Below are positions 1 through 8,910 of a stretch of 64,000 bases of DNA, piece by piece. The stretch is from Streptomyces sp. NBC_01571. Its GTDB lineage: Bacteria > Actinomycetota > Actinomycetes > Streptomycetales > Streptomycetaceae. The notes beneath the pieces are model-generated. The model was not told where the DNA came from. It did not search any database and was given only the letters and a program-made list of their open reading frames with translations. The stretch covers positions 9,238,001 to 9,302,000 of the forward strand of contig NZ_JAPEPZ010000001.1 of NCBI RefSeq assembly GCF_026339875.1. Reading direction: 5' to 3'. The position numbers were made by a program, and so were the translations under genes. Position 1 is the first letter of the stretch, and each line of letters begins with the position of its first letter.

Positions 1-30
1 CGGGCAGGAACACCCGCCAGGCAGGAACAT

Positions 31-370
31 GTGGAGGCACCGAGGAGGGGGGCCAGGGCTTCTGGTCGAAACGATTCGGACGCGCCTCCGTCCGCGGGAC
101 CGCGCGATGCCCTCGACGCGTCCAACGACGCGGTGGCGGTGGTCTCCGGTGCCGGTGCCGTGGTCGGCTGGACCCGCGGCGCCGAGGCGCTTCTCGGCTA
201 CTCCGGTCCAGAGGTCGTCGGCCGCTCCACCGCCCCGCGGCTGCGGCAGGCCCGCGGCACCGACGAAGGCGGCCGCGGCTTCTTCCTCGTGGCCCACTCG
301 CCCACCGCTGGGGCACCCGGCACACATCCGAAGGGAAGATCATCCGGGCCGAACAGGAGATCCGGTGAGG
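31..370 (+). pseudogene. PAS-domain N-terminus of a broken sensor/phosphatase gene
   Basis: From a GTG at 31 the frame reads about 50 residues that look like the start of a PAS domain (DAVAVVSGAGAVVGW, then GAEALLGYSGPEVVGR), the pattern found at the front of Streptomyces PAS/SpoIIE-type regulators. After roughly residue 75 the similarity to any PAS fold is lost, no further domain follows, and the open frame runs on antisense through the neighbouring membrane-protein gene until 558. The most likely explanation is a remnant of a sensor-phosphatase gene whose 3' part was deleted. The exact end of the remnant cannot be placed. It could also be a short expressed PAS protein, but I think that less likely. 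Confidence 0.4.
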
Positions 371-401
371 GGTGCGCCGGAGCGGGTATTCAACTCCCGT
401 G

Positions 402-1136
402 TCATCGAAAGATGTTGACCGCCCGGGCGACCACCAGGACCACGGTCACCAAGGAGATGGAGGACTGCAGCATCATCAGCATCTTGGCCCAGCGCGAGAG
501 CGGCATCACGTCGGTCGGGCTGAAGGCCGTGGAGTTCGTGAACGACAGGTACAGGTAGTCCAGGAACGCCGGTTCCCAGTCGGGCGGCGCGGTCTCCGGG
601 CTCTGCATCTGCACGAAGAGGAAGTCGGCGAACTGGTGATGGCCGCGGGCCCGCAGCATCGGTCCACTGCGGTCCCACTCCCAGTACCACAGGGCGAACA
701 CGATGACGTTCGTGAGCCAGATGCCACCCCCGGTCAGCAGCAGCGGCCCGGCGTCCTCGCCCTCGGTGCCGTTCACCAGGCCCGCCACCAGCCTCACCGC
801 CGCCCAGCCGTTGGCCAGACTGATCACGGAGGTCAGGGCCAGGCCCAGCCACCGCAGCCACCGGTTCCGGGGCTCCACCCGCCGGGGGTTCGCCACGATC
901 AGACCCGCCAGCAGCACCAACTCCAGGGCGGGCAGCACCCAGTAGGGCTGGAGGGCGAGCTCGTGCGGCACCATCCACTGGAGGGCGACCGCCACCAGGA
1001 TCACGGCGGTCACCGCCCAGCGCGGCTCGCCACGCGTCGCCCGGCGCCAGGCCGGTGCCACCTCGCGCTCCCGGCTCTCCAGGAGCCGCTCGATCCTGGC
1101 CAGGCGGCTCTCGGCGTCGTTCATCCCGTCGGTCAT
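402..1136 (-). CDS. Membrane protein with channel-like pore segment (DUF1345-like)
   Basis: A 244-residue integral membrane protein of unknown function. A charged N-terminal helix (residues 5-40, rich in Arg/Glu) is followed by about five hydrophobic segments. Near the C-terminus (about 195-225) the sequence FTNSTAFSPTDVMPLSRWAK between two hydrophobic helices resembles the re-entrant pore region of two-TM ion-channel domains, although the canonical GYG filter is absent. DUF1345-like proteins share this layout. It starts 18 nt after the stop of lpdA on the same strand, so the two are probably co-transcribed. A second in-frame ATG at 1124 is an alternative start; neither has a clear Shine-Dalgarno sequence. 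Function is not known; channel activity is inference only. Confidence 0.7.
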   Translation of the reverse strand: MTDGMNDAESRLARIERLLESREREVAPAWRRATRGEPRWAVTAVILVAVALQWMVPHELALQPYWVLPALELVLLAGLIVANPRRVEPRNRWLRWLGLALTSVISLANGWAAVRLVAGLVNGTEGEDAGPLLLTGGGIWLTNVIVFALWYWEWDRSGPMLRARGHHQFADFLFVQMQSPETAPPDWEPAFLDYLYLSFTNSTAFSPTDVMPLSRWAKMLMMLQSSISLVTVVLVVARAVNIFR

Positions 1137-1154
1137 GGCGAGGATTGTCCCGGG

Positions 1155-2555
<1,401 letters not shown>

Positions 2556-3066
2556 GGCGGCCAGCCTAGTACTCCGGCCTCGAATGCCGATCTTGCCGGT
2601 CGGGGGTGGCGTCGGGAAGTGTCCGGACGGGGTGGGTGACCAGGACGGGTGGGTGAGGGGGTCCCCTCCTGCCGATGTTCGGCTCCCGTGCCCCGGGACG
2701 CACGACCACGGCTCGTGCGTGCGACCGGCCGATGCGCAGGGGCACGGTCGGCGGGGGCGGGTGTGCGACCCGACATGCTGCTGGGAGCACCCCAACTACA
2801 CGGGCGCAAACCGGGATATAAGATACGTATTCGCGCGTCCGTCATGCGATCATGACAGCTGCGACCGCTGACCACGGTCGGTCGAGAGCCGCCGTACGGC
2901 GGACGGGGGACGAACGGGGGCTGCTGTCGCGCGCGGTGAGCGCGGAGCGGGTCGTCGGCGGAAGAGCACGCGTCGGACTCCGCAGCGGTGTTCGCCCGCT
3001 GTCCCGTCGCGAGCGCCTGCCCTTCGGGTCCTCGTGCCGTCCGGCCTGCTTCTTGGAGGAACCTGA
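2556..3066. other. Intergenic region between divergent lpdA and protease genes
   Basis: 511 bp with no supportable gene. Around 2805-2835 there is an unusually AT-rich patch for this genome (ccgggatataagatacgtat) which may be part of a promoter for either divergent gene. A good ribosome binding site (ggagga, about 3056-3061) precedes the protease start. Nothing else was recognised. Confidence 0.4.
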
Positions 3067-4203
3067 ATGCAGAAGACCCCATCGCCCCACGGCCGCATAC
3101 GTCTCGAGGCCGTCGTGATGCTGAGCGTCGTGGCGCTGCTGGGCAACGCCGCAGCGGCCCGGGCCGGCACCGCGCCGCCCCACATGACCGCCGCCCCCAC
3201 ACAGACCGCCTCGGGGACTTCGCGGAGCGCTGCCCCCGCGCCGAAGTCGCCGGCCGGCCCGACTCCCACGGACCCGACCGGCCCGTCCGCGGAGCCCCCG
3301 GCTTCGGACGCGGTGGTGCCGGCCGCCGACGACGACTGGACGGTCGAGGCCGCCGTCCGCTTCTGGACTCCCGAGCGCATGGACGCGGCCACCGACCCCT
3401 CGGGCCGTACCGCCCCGCCGGAGGGCTCACCGGCAGCGGCCCGGGGGCCCTCCGCCGGCGGGGTCACCGCCCAGCACTTCAAGGGCATCAAGTCCGTCGG
3501 CACGATCTTCAGCGCGGACAAGGGGCTGAAGGGGCACCGCTGCACGGCCGGCGTGGTGCGCAGCGCGGGGCACGACCTGATCCTCACCGCGGGGCACTGT
3601 GCCGGCTCGCATTCCATGTTCGTACCCATGTACGACCACACCAGGACCGCGGCCGCGCAGCCCTACGGGGTCTGGGTGGTCGACAAGTGGTTCCGTGACA
3701 AGAGGGCCACCTGGGACAAGGCCAAGACCTCCGACCTTGACTACGCCTTCGCGAGCCTGAAGCCGAACGGCCGTGAGAACGTCCAGGACGTCGTGGGCGC
3801 CAACACCCTGGCCCGTACGCCGGGTTACGCCAACAAGGTGACCGTCGTCGGCTACCCCAAGACCGCGCACAACCCGCCGGACCAGGCGGTCCGCTGCCCC
3901 GACGTCCACACGACCGCGCTGTCGGGCTACTACCAGATGCAGATCTTCTGCGCCGGGATGTGGGGCGGAGTCTCCGGCGGCCCGTTCTTCTCTCGGCTCG
4001 ACCCCTCCGGCGACACCGGCACGATCATCGGCAACGTGGGCGGGTTTCTTCAGGGCGGCCCGGATGTGAGCGAATCGGATCCGCGATACAACGAGATCAC
4101 CTACAGCCCACTGCACGGTGACCGCTTCTTCCGCCTTTACGCCGATGCCCAGCAGGGCCGCAACCCGGACTACGGTCCCTACCAACAGCCGTCACTGCCC
4201 TAG
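3067..4203 (+). CDS. Secreted trypsin-like serine protease
   Basis: A 378-residue secreted peptidase of the chymotrypsin/V8-like fold. Residues 1-33 form a signal peptide (basic start, hydrophobic VVMLSVVALLG, cleavage near ARA-G). Residues 34-135 are a Pro/Ala/Thr-rich pro-region or linker. The catalytic triad is visible: His177 in LTAGHCAG, Asp225 in SDLDYAF, and Ser303 in GGVSGGPFFS; Cys159/Cys178 and Cys277/Cys295 are placed for disulfides. A strong ggagga ribosome binding site sits 6 nt before the ATG. It likely acts outside the cell in protein degradation or developmental processing. It has no obvious functional partner next to it. Confidence 0.9.
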   Translation: MQKTPSPHGRIRLEAVVMLSVVALLGNAAAARAGTAPPHMTAAPTQTASGTSRSAAPAPKSPAGPTPTDPTGPSAEPPASDAVVPAADDDWTVEAAVRFWTPERMDAATDPSGRTAPPEGSPAAARGPSAGGVTAQHFKGIKSVGTIFSADKGLKGHRCTAGVVRSAGHDLILTAGHCAGSHSMFVPMYDHTRTAAAQPYGVWVVDKWFRDKRATWDKAKTSDLDYAFASLKPNGRENVQDVVGANTLARTPGYANKVTVVGYPKTAHNPPDQAVRCPDVHTTALSGYYQMQIFCAGMWGGVSGGPFFSRLDPSGDTGTIIGNVGGFLQGGPDVSESDPRYNEITYSPLHGDRFFRLYADAQQGRNPDYGPYQQPSLP

Positions 4204-4521
4204 ACCGTGGGCTCGGGCGCGACCTCGAAGAACGTCGGCCTCATGGCCCCGGGCGCCTGGCGTGCGCCCGTACCGTCGGGCTGTCGAGCACGACCTCGCA
4301 CTCGGTTCGGGCACTGAGCGGACGCGGCGGCAGAGGCGTCCGACGGCGGAGCGCACCTGTCCGCCGAGGTCGGCCTCCTCGACCTCGGCGGGCTGCTCCT
4401 CCAGTCGCATGCTTCCTTCGGGCGTCTCACCCGGTGGGGCGTCCGTGGCAGGTGGAGGAAGTGAGGGCGTGATCGACTGGCCGGAGTGAGGGGGCCGCGC
4501 GTCCTTCAGGAGGCAGCAGTG
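4204..4521. other. Intergenic region, possibly holding coding debris
   Basis: 318 bp between the protease and the SDR gene. Several frames are open on both strands but none has a convincing start, ribosome binding site and family signature. The minus strand ends in a short open stretch (GAMRPTFFEVAPEPTV then stop) that looks like the C-terminus of a lost gene, but I cannot name a family. Only the ribosome binding site of the next gene (aggaggc, 4509-4515) is secure. Confidence 0.35.
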
Positions 4522-5430
4522 ATGCAGAGCCGGCCGAGCGGACGGGTGGCGGTCGTCACCGGGGCAGCACGAGGGGTGGGGGAGGCGACGAGCCGCGACC
4601 TCGCGCGTCGCGGGCTGCGGGTGGCGTTGCTGGGACGAGAGCTGGAGTCGCTGCGGCGCGTGGCGGACAGCCTGCCCACCGAAACGTGCTGCTTCGAGGT
4701 GGACGTCACCGACGAGGCGGCCATGCAGGGTGCGGCACGCGATGTGCAGGCGCGGCTGGGGCCGGCGTCGGTGGTGGTGGCGAATGCCGGGATCGCCGCC
4801 GTGGGCCCGTTCGCCGGCAGCGAGGCAGCCCTGTTCAACCGGGTCATCGACGTCAATCTCATCGGCAGTGCGAACACAGCCCGCGTCTTCCTCCCTCAGC
4901 TCGTACGCACGCGCGGCTACTTCCTGCAGATCGCCTCCACCGCGTCCTTCGGATCGTCGCCCCTGATGAGCGCCTACTGTGCCTCCAAAGCGGGAGCGGA
5001 ATCCTTCGCCCAGGCCCTGCGCAGCGAATTGCGCCCCGAGGGTGTCGGCGTGGGCATCGCCTACCTCCACTGGACCGGCACCGACATGATCGACGCCCGC
5101 GACGACCACCCCGTACTACGCGCCCTGCGCTCCCACCAGCCCGCACCCGTCCGCCGGGTCCACACCCCCGAACAGGTCGCCGGCTGGCTGACCCGCGGTA
5201 TCGAACACCGCGCCACCAGCGTCTACGCACCACCCTGGCTGCGCCTCGTGCAGCCGCTGCGCCCTCTGCTGCCCCTGCTCGTCTCCCGCATCGCGCGCCG
5301 TTCCCTCGCGGGCCTTCCCGCCGCGGAACTGCACCGCACCACAGGCGTCCTGGGGGCAGGCGGCCGTGCGGACTGGGAGGCCCACCAGCCGGAGCCCCCG
5401 GCATCACCCGCCACCCCACCCCAGTGCTGA
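4522..5430 (+). CDS. SDR family oxidoreductase
   Basis: A 302-residue short-chain dehydrogenase/reductase. The dinucleotide motif is TGAARGVG near residue 14, the structural NAG is in VANAGIA, the catalytic Ser is in IASTASF and the Tyr/Lys pair in YCASKAGAE. It carries a C-terminal extension of about 60 residues beyond the classical fold, as in SDRs with a hydrophobic or interface tail. The ATG at 4522 follows a clear aggaggc; an in-frame GTG/ATG upstream at 4486 lacks a ribosome binding site. The TetR regulator gene starts 124 bp downstream on the same strand, so the SDR may belong to the metabolism that regulator controls. The substrate cannot be told from the sequence. Confidence 0.88.
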   Translation: MQSRPSGRVAVVTGAARGVGEATSRDLARRGLRVALLGRELESLRRVADSLPTETCCFEVDVTDEAAMQGAARDVQARLGPASVVVANAGIAAVGPFAGSEAALFNRVIDVNLIGSANTARVFLPQLVRTRGYFLQIASTASFGSSPLMSAYCASKAGAESFAQALRSELRPEGVGVGIAYLHWTGTDMIDARDDHPVLRALRSHQPAPVRRVHTPEQVAGWLTRGIEHRATSVYAPPWLRLVQPLRPLLPLLVSRIARRSLAGLPAAELHRTTGVLGAGGRADWEAHQPEPPASPATPPQC

Positions 5431-5520
5431 GACGCCCGCACGGGCGGAAAACAACCCGACTACCTTCGCCTTCGGGCTGCCGCTCGTTGCGGTCCGCGTC
5501 ATGAGAAGGGTCACATCCGG

Positions 5521-5544
5521 GAATTTGAGGGCCCCCTCATGTTA
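5521..5544. promoter_or_regulatory. Candidate TetR autoregulatory operator
   Basis: An imperfect palindrome centred on TGAGGGCCCCCTCA, with the right half-site CCTCATGTT (5535-5543) and a left half matching its complement at 7 of 10 positions. It lies immediately before the TetR start at 5555. The same half-site in the same arrangement occurs twice more at 7471-7491 and 7507-7527. TetR proteins commonly repress their own promoters through such sites; binding here is inference. Confidence 0.5.
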
Positions 5545-5554
5545 CCGTGCGCAG

Positions 5555-6259
5555 ATGAGCCCCCGACATGTCCTGTCCGTGTCTCAGGCGCCGGCCAAAC
5601 CGCTGCGCCGGGATGCGCAGCGCAACAGGGACGCGATCGTGGCCGCCGCCCGCAAGGCCTTTGCCGATCAGGGCGTGGACGCTTCCTTGGAAGGCGTCGC
5701 CCGCGACGCCGGCGTCGCGATAGGAACGGTCTACCGACACTTTCCCACCCGGCTCGACCTGGTCGAAGAGCTCTTCACCGCGAAGTTCACGGAGCTGCTC
5801 GGCGCCACCGAAGAGGCCGCAGCCATGGACGACGCCTGGGAGGGGTTCTGCCACTACCTGGAAAAGCTCTGTGAGCTGCAGGCCTGTGACCGTGCCTTCA
5901 ATGACCTGGCCTCGGCCCGGCTGCCCGTCCACGCGCTCGGCAGGGGAATGTTCGAGCGCGCCCAAGAACTGGCTGCTCAGATCTTTCGCAACGCTCAGGA
6001 GCAGGGCGTCCTCCGCAACGATGTCACTCCGGAAGACATCATCTTCGTGATCTGGTCCCAGGCCGGGATCATCCAGGCCACACGTGCCGTCGCCCCCACC
6101 GCCTGGCGCCGCCACCTTCACCTGATGCTCGACGGCTTCCGCGCCGAGTGCGCCCACGAGCTGCCCGAGCCTCCACTGACCAGCCGGCAGGTCGACCAGA
6201 CCCTCACCACTCTTGAGTGTCCTGAAGAGGAATGCCATGAGTGCCACGAGGAGGCATGA
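5555..6259 (+). CDS. TetR/AcrR family transcriptional regulator
   Basis: A 234-residue one-component regulator. The N-terminal helix-turn-helix domain is typical (RDAIVAAARKAFADQG, then DAGVAIGTVYRHFPTRLDLVEELF, residues about 20-75); the remainder is an all-helical ligand-binding and dimer domain with no recognisable ligand signature. The C-terminus is unusual: a Glu/Cys/His-rich tail with two Cys and a His close together (about the last 20 residues), which could bind a metal or simply be disordered. The ATG at 5555 is chosen because the HTH starts about 18 residues later and an operator-like palindrome lies directly upstream. Probably controls itself and the neighbouring SDR or the promoter-like sites at 7.5 kb. 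Confidence 0.88.
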   Translation: MSPRHVLSVSQAPAKPLRRDAQRNRDAIVAAARKAFADQGVDASLEGVARDAGVAIGTVYRHFPTRLDLVEELFTAKFTELLGATEEAAAMDDAWEGFCHYLEKLCELQACDRAFNDLASARLPVHALGRGMFERAQELAAQIFRNAQEQGVLRNDVTPEDIIFVIWSQAGIIQATRAVAPTAWRRHLHLMLDGFRAECAHELPEPPLTSRQVDQTLTTLECPEEECHECHEEA

Positions 6260-6352
6260 TCTCCGCGGCAGGTGAGGTCGCGGGGCACGAGGGCATACGC
6301 AGTGGGGACGGTGTCGCGGTCGGCAACCGGACCCTCACGCCCGAGGGGGCGT

Positions 6353-6775
6353 TCAGCTTTCCGCGAGCAACTGTGCCAGCTCGGCGTCAAGGTCGAGCCG
6401 GCTGGACTCGGCCCCCGGCGGCACCACGGACCGCGTGTCGCGCAGGAAGAATCGCACGTCCCGCGCGGGGAGTTTGAGCAGAGCCGATCCCGCAGGTGAA
6501 CGGAGAGCGATGTACAGCGTGTCCCGTTCCGAGCCGCCCGCCGGCCACATCCGCACGTCTCCGTGCCCGGTGTGCTCGCTCAGGGCCTGAGCGAGCATGT
6601 CACGGCTGAGGAGCCACTCGACCGCCCCGCCCTGATCAAGGGGGTGGAAGGCGGCACGGACGGTATAAGGATCACCCGCCTCGTACCGCAGAGCCGCACC
6701 CATCGACACCGACAGGTCGGGTGACACCACAAGTTCCACGGGCAGCTCGTGCACCACGGTTCTGATCGATCTCAC
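6353..6775 (-). CDS. SsgA-like sporulation/cell-division regulator (SALP)
   Basis: A 140-residue member of the SsgA family, small actinomycete proteins that control septum site selection and peptidoglycan synthesis during sporulation. Family traits visible are the N-terminal LPVELVVSP strand, LRYEAGDPYTVRAAFHP in the middle and VEWLLSRDMLAQAL, then a C-terminal FFLRDTRSVVPPGAES segment. Length is typical. It begins with GTG, preceded by gaggga. Streptomyces genomes usually carry several paralogues; which one this is cannot be decided here. It stands alone between the TetR gene and a secreted-protein gene. Confidence 0.92.
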   Translation of the reverse strand: MRSIRTVVHELPVELVVSPDLSVSMGAALRYEAGDPYTVRAAFHPLDQGGAVEWLLSRDMLAQALSEHTGHGDVRMWPAGGSERDTLYIALRSPAGSALLKLPARDVRFFLRDTRSVVPPGAESSRLDLDAELAQLLAES

Positions 6776-6939
6776 TGTCCCTCACTCCCATAATTCCGCT
6801 CGCCCCACCCTCTGATCGCTCACTCATTGGTCCGGGCCCGATGTCGGCCCGGCGTGCGGTCGTCAGGCGGGGCGAGGACGCAACCGCCAGGCCATGTCCG
6901 TGTGCCTCGTCAAGCCGACCGTGATGCCCTGCGGCCGCG

Positions 6940-7359
6940 TCAGCGCTGGACCAGCGGGAGCTGGTCCAGGTGCCGGCGGTCGACACCGACACCGACACCG
7001 CGCCACGACGTCACCTCGACCCACCGGTCCCCGTGCCGGGCGTACCGGTGATGACCGTCCCACCGCTCTTCCCACCTGTGGTGGTGCCGGCCAGGGTGGT
7101 GACCTCGGTGGTCGTCGTCCGTGTACGAGCCACGCCGCCCGTCCCGACTGTCGTCCCGTCCCCCGTGGTGAGCGATGACGTACCCGTCATCGCGATAGCC
7201 GTTACGTGTGCCGTCGGTCCCGACGGTGGCGATCGAGGGCTGGGTGTGCGCCACGGGCTCCGAAGCCGCGGACGCCGAGCCGCCGGCGCCGACTAGGGCT
7301 CCGCCCACCATCGCCGTGGAAGCGAGAGCGATCGAGACGCGCCTGATCCAGCTGCGCAT
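6940..7359 (-). CDS. Small secreted His/Asp/Arg-rich protein
   Basis: A 139-residue putative exported protein with a clear signal peptide (MRSWIRRVSIALASTAMVGG, cleavage after SASA-A) and a mature part that is highly polar, dominated by His, Asp, Arg, Gly and Trp (for example DDDHRGHHPGRHHHRWEERW). The His/Asp clusters could bind divalent metals, but no characterised family was recognised. Of the two in-frame ATGs, the second (7359) is favoured because aaggag lies 6 nt before it, whereas it abuts the first (7365). No functional neighbour. Confidence 0.65.
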   Translation of the reverse strand: MRSWIRRVSIALASTAMVGGALVGAGGSASAASEPVAHTQPSIATVGTDGTRNGYRDDGYVIAHHGGRDDSRDGRRGSYTDDDHRGHHPGRHHHRWEERWDGHHRYARHGDRWVEVTSWRGVGVGVDRRHLDQLPLVQR

Positions 7360-7470
7360 GGTCATCTCCTTTTGATGTGGCGCGATTCCGCCGATCGGGC
7401 GGTCGCCGCCATGTCAGTGATCGGTTCATCCGGATTCCGAATCAACCGGGTACCGGGCTACGAGGACCAT

Positions 7471-7491
7471 TCGGAGGGGTCCCTCATGTTC
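7471..7491. promoter_or_regulatory. Operator-like motif, copy 2
   Basis: tcggaggggtccctcatgtt: the core GAGGGnnnCCTCATGTT matches the palindrome before the TetR gene at 5521-5544. It is separated by 36 bp (centre to centre) from copy 3. Confidence 0.45.
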
Positions 7492-7506
7492 GGCTTCGCC
7501 AGCGTA

Positions 7507-7527
7507 CTCGAGGGATGCCTCATGTTA
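7507..7527. promoter_or_regulatory. Operator-like motif, copy 3
   Basis: Core CGAGGGATGCCTCATGTTA, sharing GAGGGnnnCCTCATGTTA exactly with the TetR-proximal site. No recognised gene lies immediately downstream on the plus strand; the minus-strand secreted-protein gene starts about 150 bp to the left. Confidence 0.45.
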
Positions 7528-7737
7528 TGGGTGAGGCTCATCACAGCAGGTCGGAGGGGATGTGCCAGCATCAGCGGGCTGGCGACGACCGAAATGCGCA
7601 GGCGCCTGCTCGGGCCCCGCTGCCCGGAGGTGGCGGCCATCCGGACACACCGGCAACCGGTCGCTTGACGAGGCCGAGCTGCCGGCCGGCACCCCCGGCG
7701 ACTGGGGGCCGCGGCGCCGTACCGAGCCCGCGCTACC

Positions 7738-8286
7738 TCAGCGGGGGGCCGCAGGCAGACGAAGCCGTGCCGGGATGACGGGGCGTTCGCCGGGGCCGAG
7801 GTTGCGGTTGGTGTTCGTCGCCGGGCCAGGTGTGCCGAGGGTGAAGCCGAGGGCGGCGAGGAACGCCCGGCCCGGCTGCCAGCCCTCGGCCACCGAGGCG
7901 ACGACCTCGGTATGGCCGCGTGCGGCGAGTTCGCCGAAGAGGGCGGAGGCGACCTGGCGGCCGAGGCCGCGGCGCCTGTGGGCGGGATGGACGAGGAACA
8001 TGCCCAGCGAGCACGTGCTCACGGTCGGGTGGTGAAGCACGGCATCGATCAGGCCGACGATCCGGCGATCGGCCTCGATCACGAGGAGTGCCTTGTCCTC
8101 GAAGGCCGCGCCCTCGGGCAGGGCGTAGTAGAGGCTCTGTATGTCGCCGGGGGCGGCAGGCTGACCGGTGGTGGCCGTGAACCAGTCTTCAGCCGCGTCG
8201 AACAGCGCGAGCACTGCTTTCTCGTCGCCGGGTTCCAGGTCGCGCACACGGAACTGCCCGTCCGCGACCTCAAGTTCCTGCAGCAT
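7738..8286 (-). CDS. GNAT family N-acetyltransferase
   Basis: A 182-residue acetyl-CoA-dependent N-acyltransferase. The acetyl-CoA binding motif A is clear: LGMFLVHPAHRRRGLGRQVASAL (the R/Q-x-x-G-x-G/A signature is RRRGLG), followed by the motif B region ending WQPGRAFLAALGF. The N-terminal strand FRVRDLEPGDE is typical of the family. The substrate cannot be predicted. The gene is isolated, with neighbours on either side of unrelated function. Confidence 0.88.
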   Translation of the reverse strand: MLQELEVADGQFRVRDLEPGDEKAVLALFDAAEDWFTATTGQPAAPGDIQSLYYALPEGAAFEDKALLVIEADRRIVGLIDAVLHHPTVSTCSLGMFLVHPAHRRRGLGRQVASALFGELAARGHTEVVASVAEGWQPGRAFLAALGFTLGTPGPATNTNRNLGPGERPVIPARLRLPAAPR

Positions 8287-8506
8287 GACGGCCAGTCTAA
8301 TGCGGTGCGGCTTCGCAGTCCGGTCCCGTCAACCGTGCTCCACCCGCCGCCACTTGGTGACAGCGGCGGTGACGCGCCGTCGGTGGTGGCCCGGTCGGGG
8401 GCGGGAGCGTCCACCGCGTGATCATCGGTGGTGTGGCCTCCATGACTCCAGGAGGGGGTGCGAAGGCGGCGGCCATCCCTCTGTCCTGTTCCGCGGGGAG
8501 CGAGGC

Positions 8507-8827
8507 ATGGAACTCGACCACGGGCTGCGACTCGGCGCCGTCGCGGTCATGCTCCAGGGCGAGGACCTGACCGGTCGTCAGTGGCAGCGACACATCGACG
8601 GCGCGGGGACCGTGTACGTGACCGCCCCTCACGACCACCCGCACGTCGACAGCCCCGGCCGGGATCCGTACCCGGCCGGGGCTGCTTGCGTATCGGTCAC
8701 GCGGGTGTCGTGGCGCGCGGGACGTCGGCGGGGGAGAGGCCGGTGCGGGCCCGGCGCCCGGGGTGGCGCCACCGACCGGCGGCGTCACGGGCGACGCTCC
8801 TCCGGCAGTAATGACTTCGGCGGCTGA
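8507..8827 (+). CDS. Possible small unknown protein (low confidence)
   Basis: An ATG at 8507 follows ggggagcgagg and opens a frame with high G/C at third positions for its first 60 codons (MELDHGLRLGAVAVMLQGED...). Codon bias argues that at least this stretch was coding. The frame, however, passes straight through a strong terminator-like hairpin at 8651-8683 and its last 40 residues are low-complexity Arg/Gly, so it may be a remnant whose true end was lost. No family recognised. The opposite strand is also open here and cannot be excluded. Confidence 0.25.
   Translation: MELDHGLRLGAVAVMLQGEDLTGRQWQRHIDGAGTVYVTAPHDHPHVDSPGRDPYPAGAACVSVTRVSWRAGRRRGRGRCGPGARGGATDRRRHGRRSSGSNDFGG
8651..8683. 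terminator. Strong hairpin, probable bidirectional terminator
   Basis: A perfect inverted repeat with 13-bp arms (agccccggccggg / cccggccggggct) and a 7-nt loop. There is no T-run, as is usual for Streptomyces terminators. It lies between the GNAT gene's upstream region and the 3' end of the phosphodiester glycosidase gene. Confidence 0.65.
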
Positions 8828-8910
8828 CCGTTCCAGCCGACCGCGGCCGGGCGGGCCATCCGGCGCACGGCAGAACCTGCCACGGCACCAGGGCCCGCCC
8901 GGCCGGCGGA

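Larger units (their letters stand above)
7360..7737. other. Intergenic region with two copies of the TetR-operator motif
   Basis: 378 bp with no convincing gene. Its main content is a pair of sites matching the candidate operator in front of the TetR gene at 5.5 kb. Short open frames start just after the second site (for example from 7556, adjacent to ggagggg) but their amino-acid composition is not protein-like and they run antisense into the GNAT gene. A deleted or decayed target gene is possible. Confidence 0.4.
8287..8910. other. Intergenic region with a strong hairpin and a possible small gene
   Basis: 624 bp without a confident gene. It holds the possible small ORF at 8507 and a perfect 13-bp inverted repeat at 8651-8683, described separately. 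The rest shows nothing recognisable. Confidence 0.4.

Noticed and set aside
4192..5109. Minus-strand frame of 305 residues
   Set aside because: Mostly antisense to the SDR gene at 4522; the non-overlapping 3' part is too short to assign.
8297..8788. Minus-strand frame of 163 residues
   Set aside because: Crosses the strong hairpin at 8651-8683, has no ribosome binding site or family match, and codon bias favours the plus strand in its middle.
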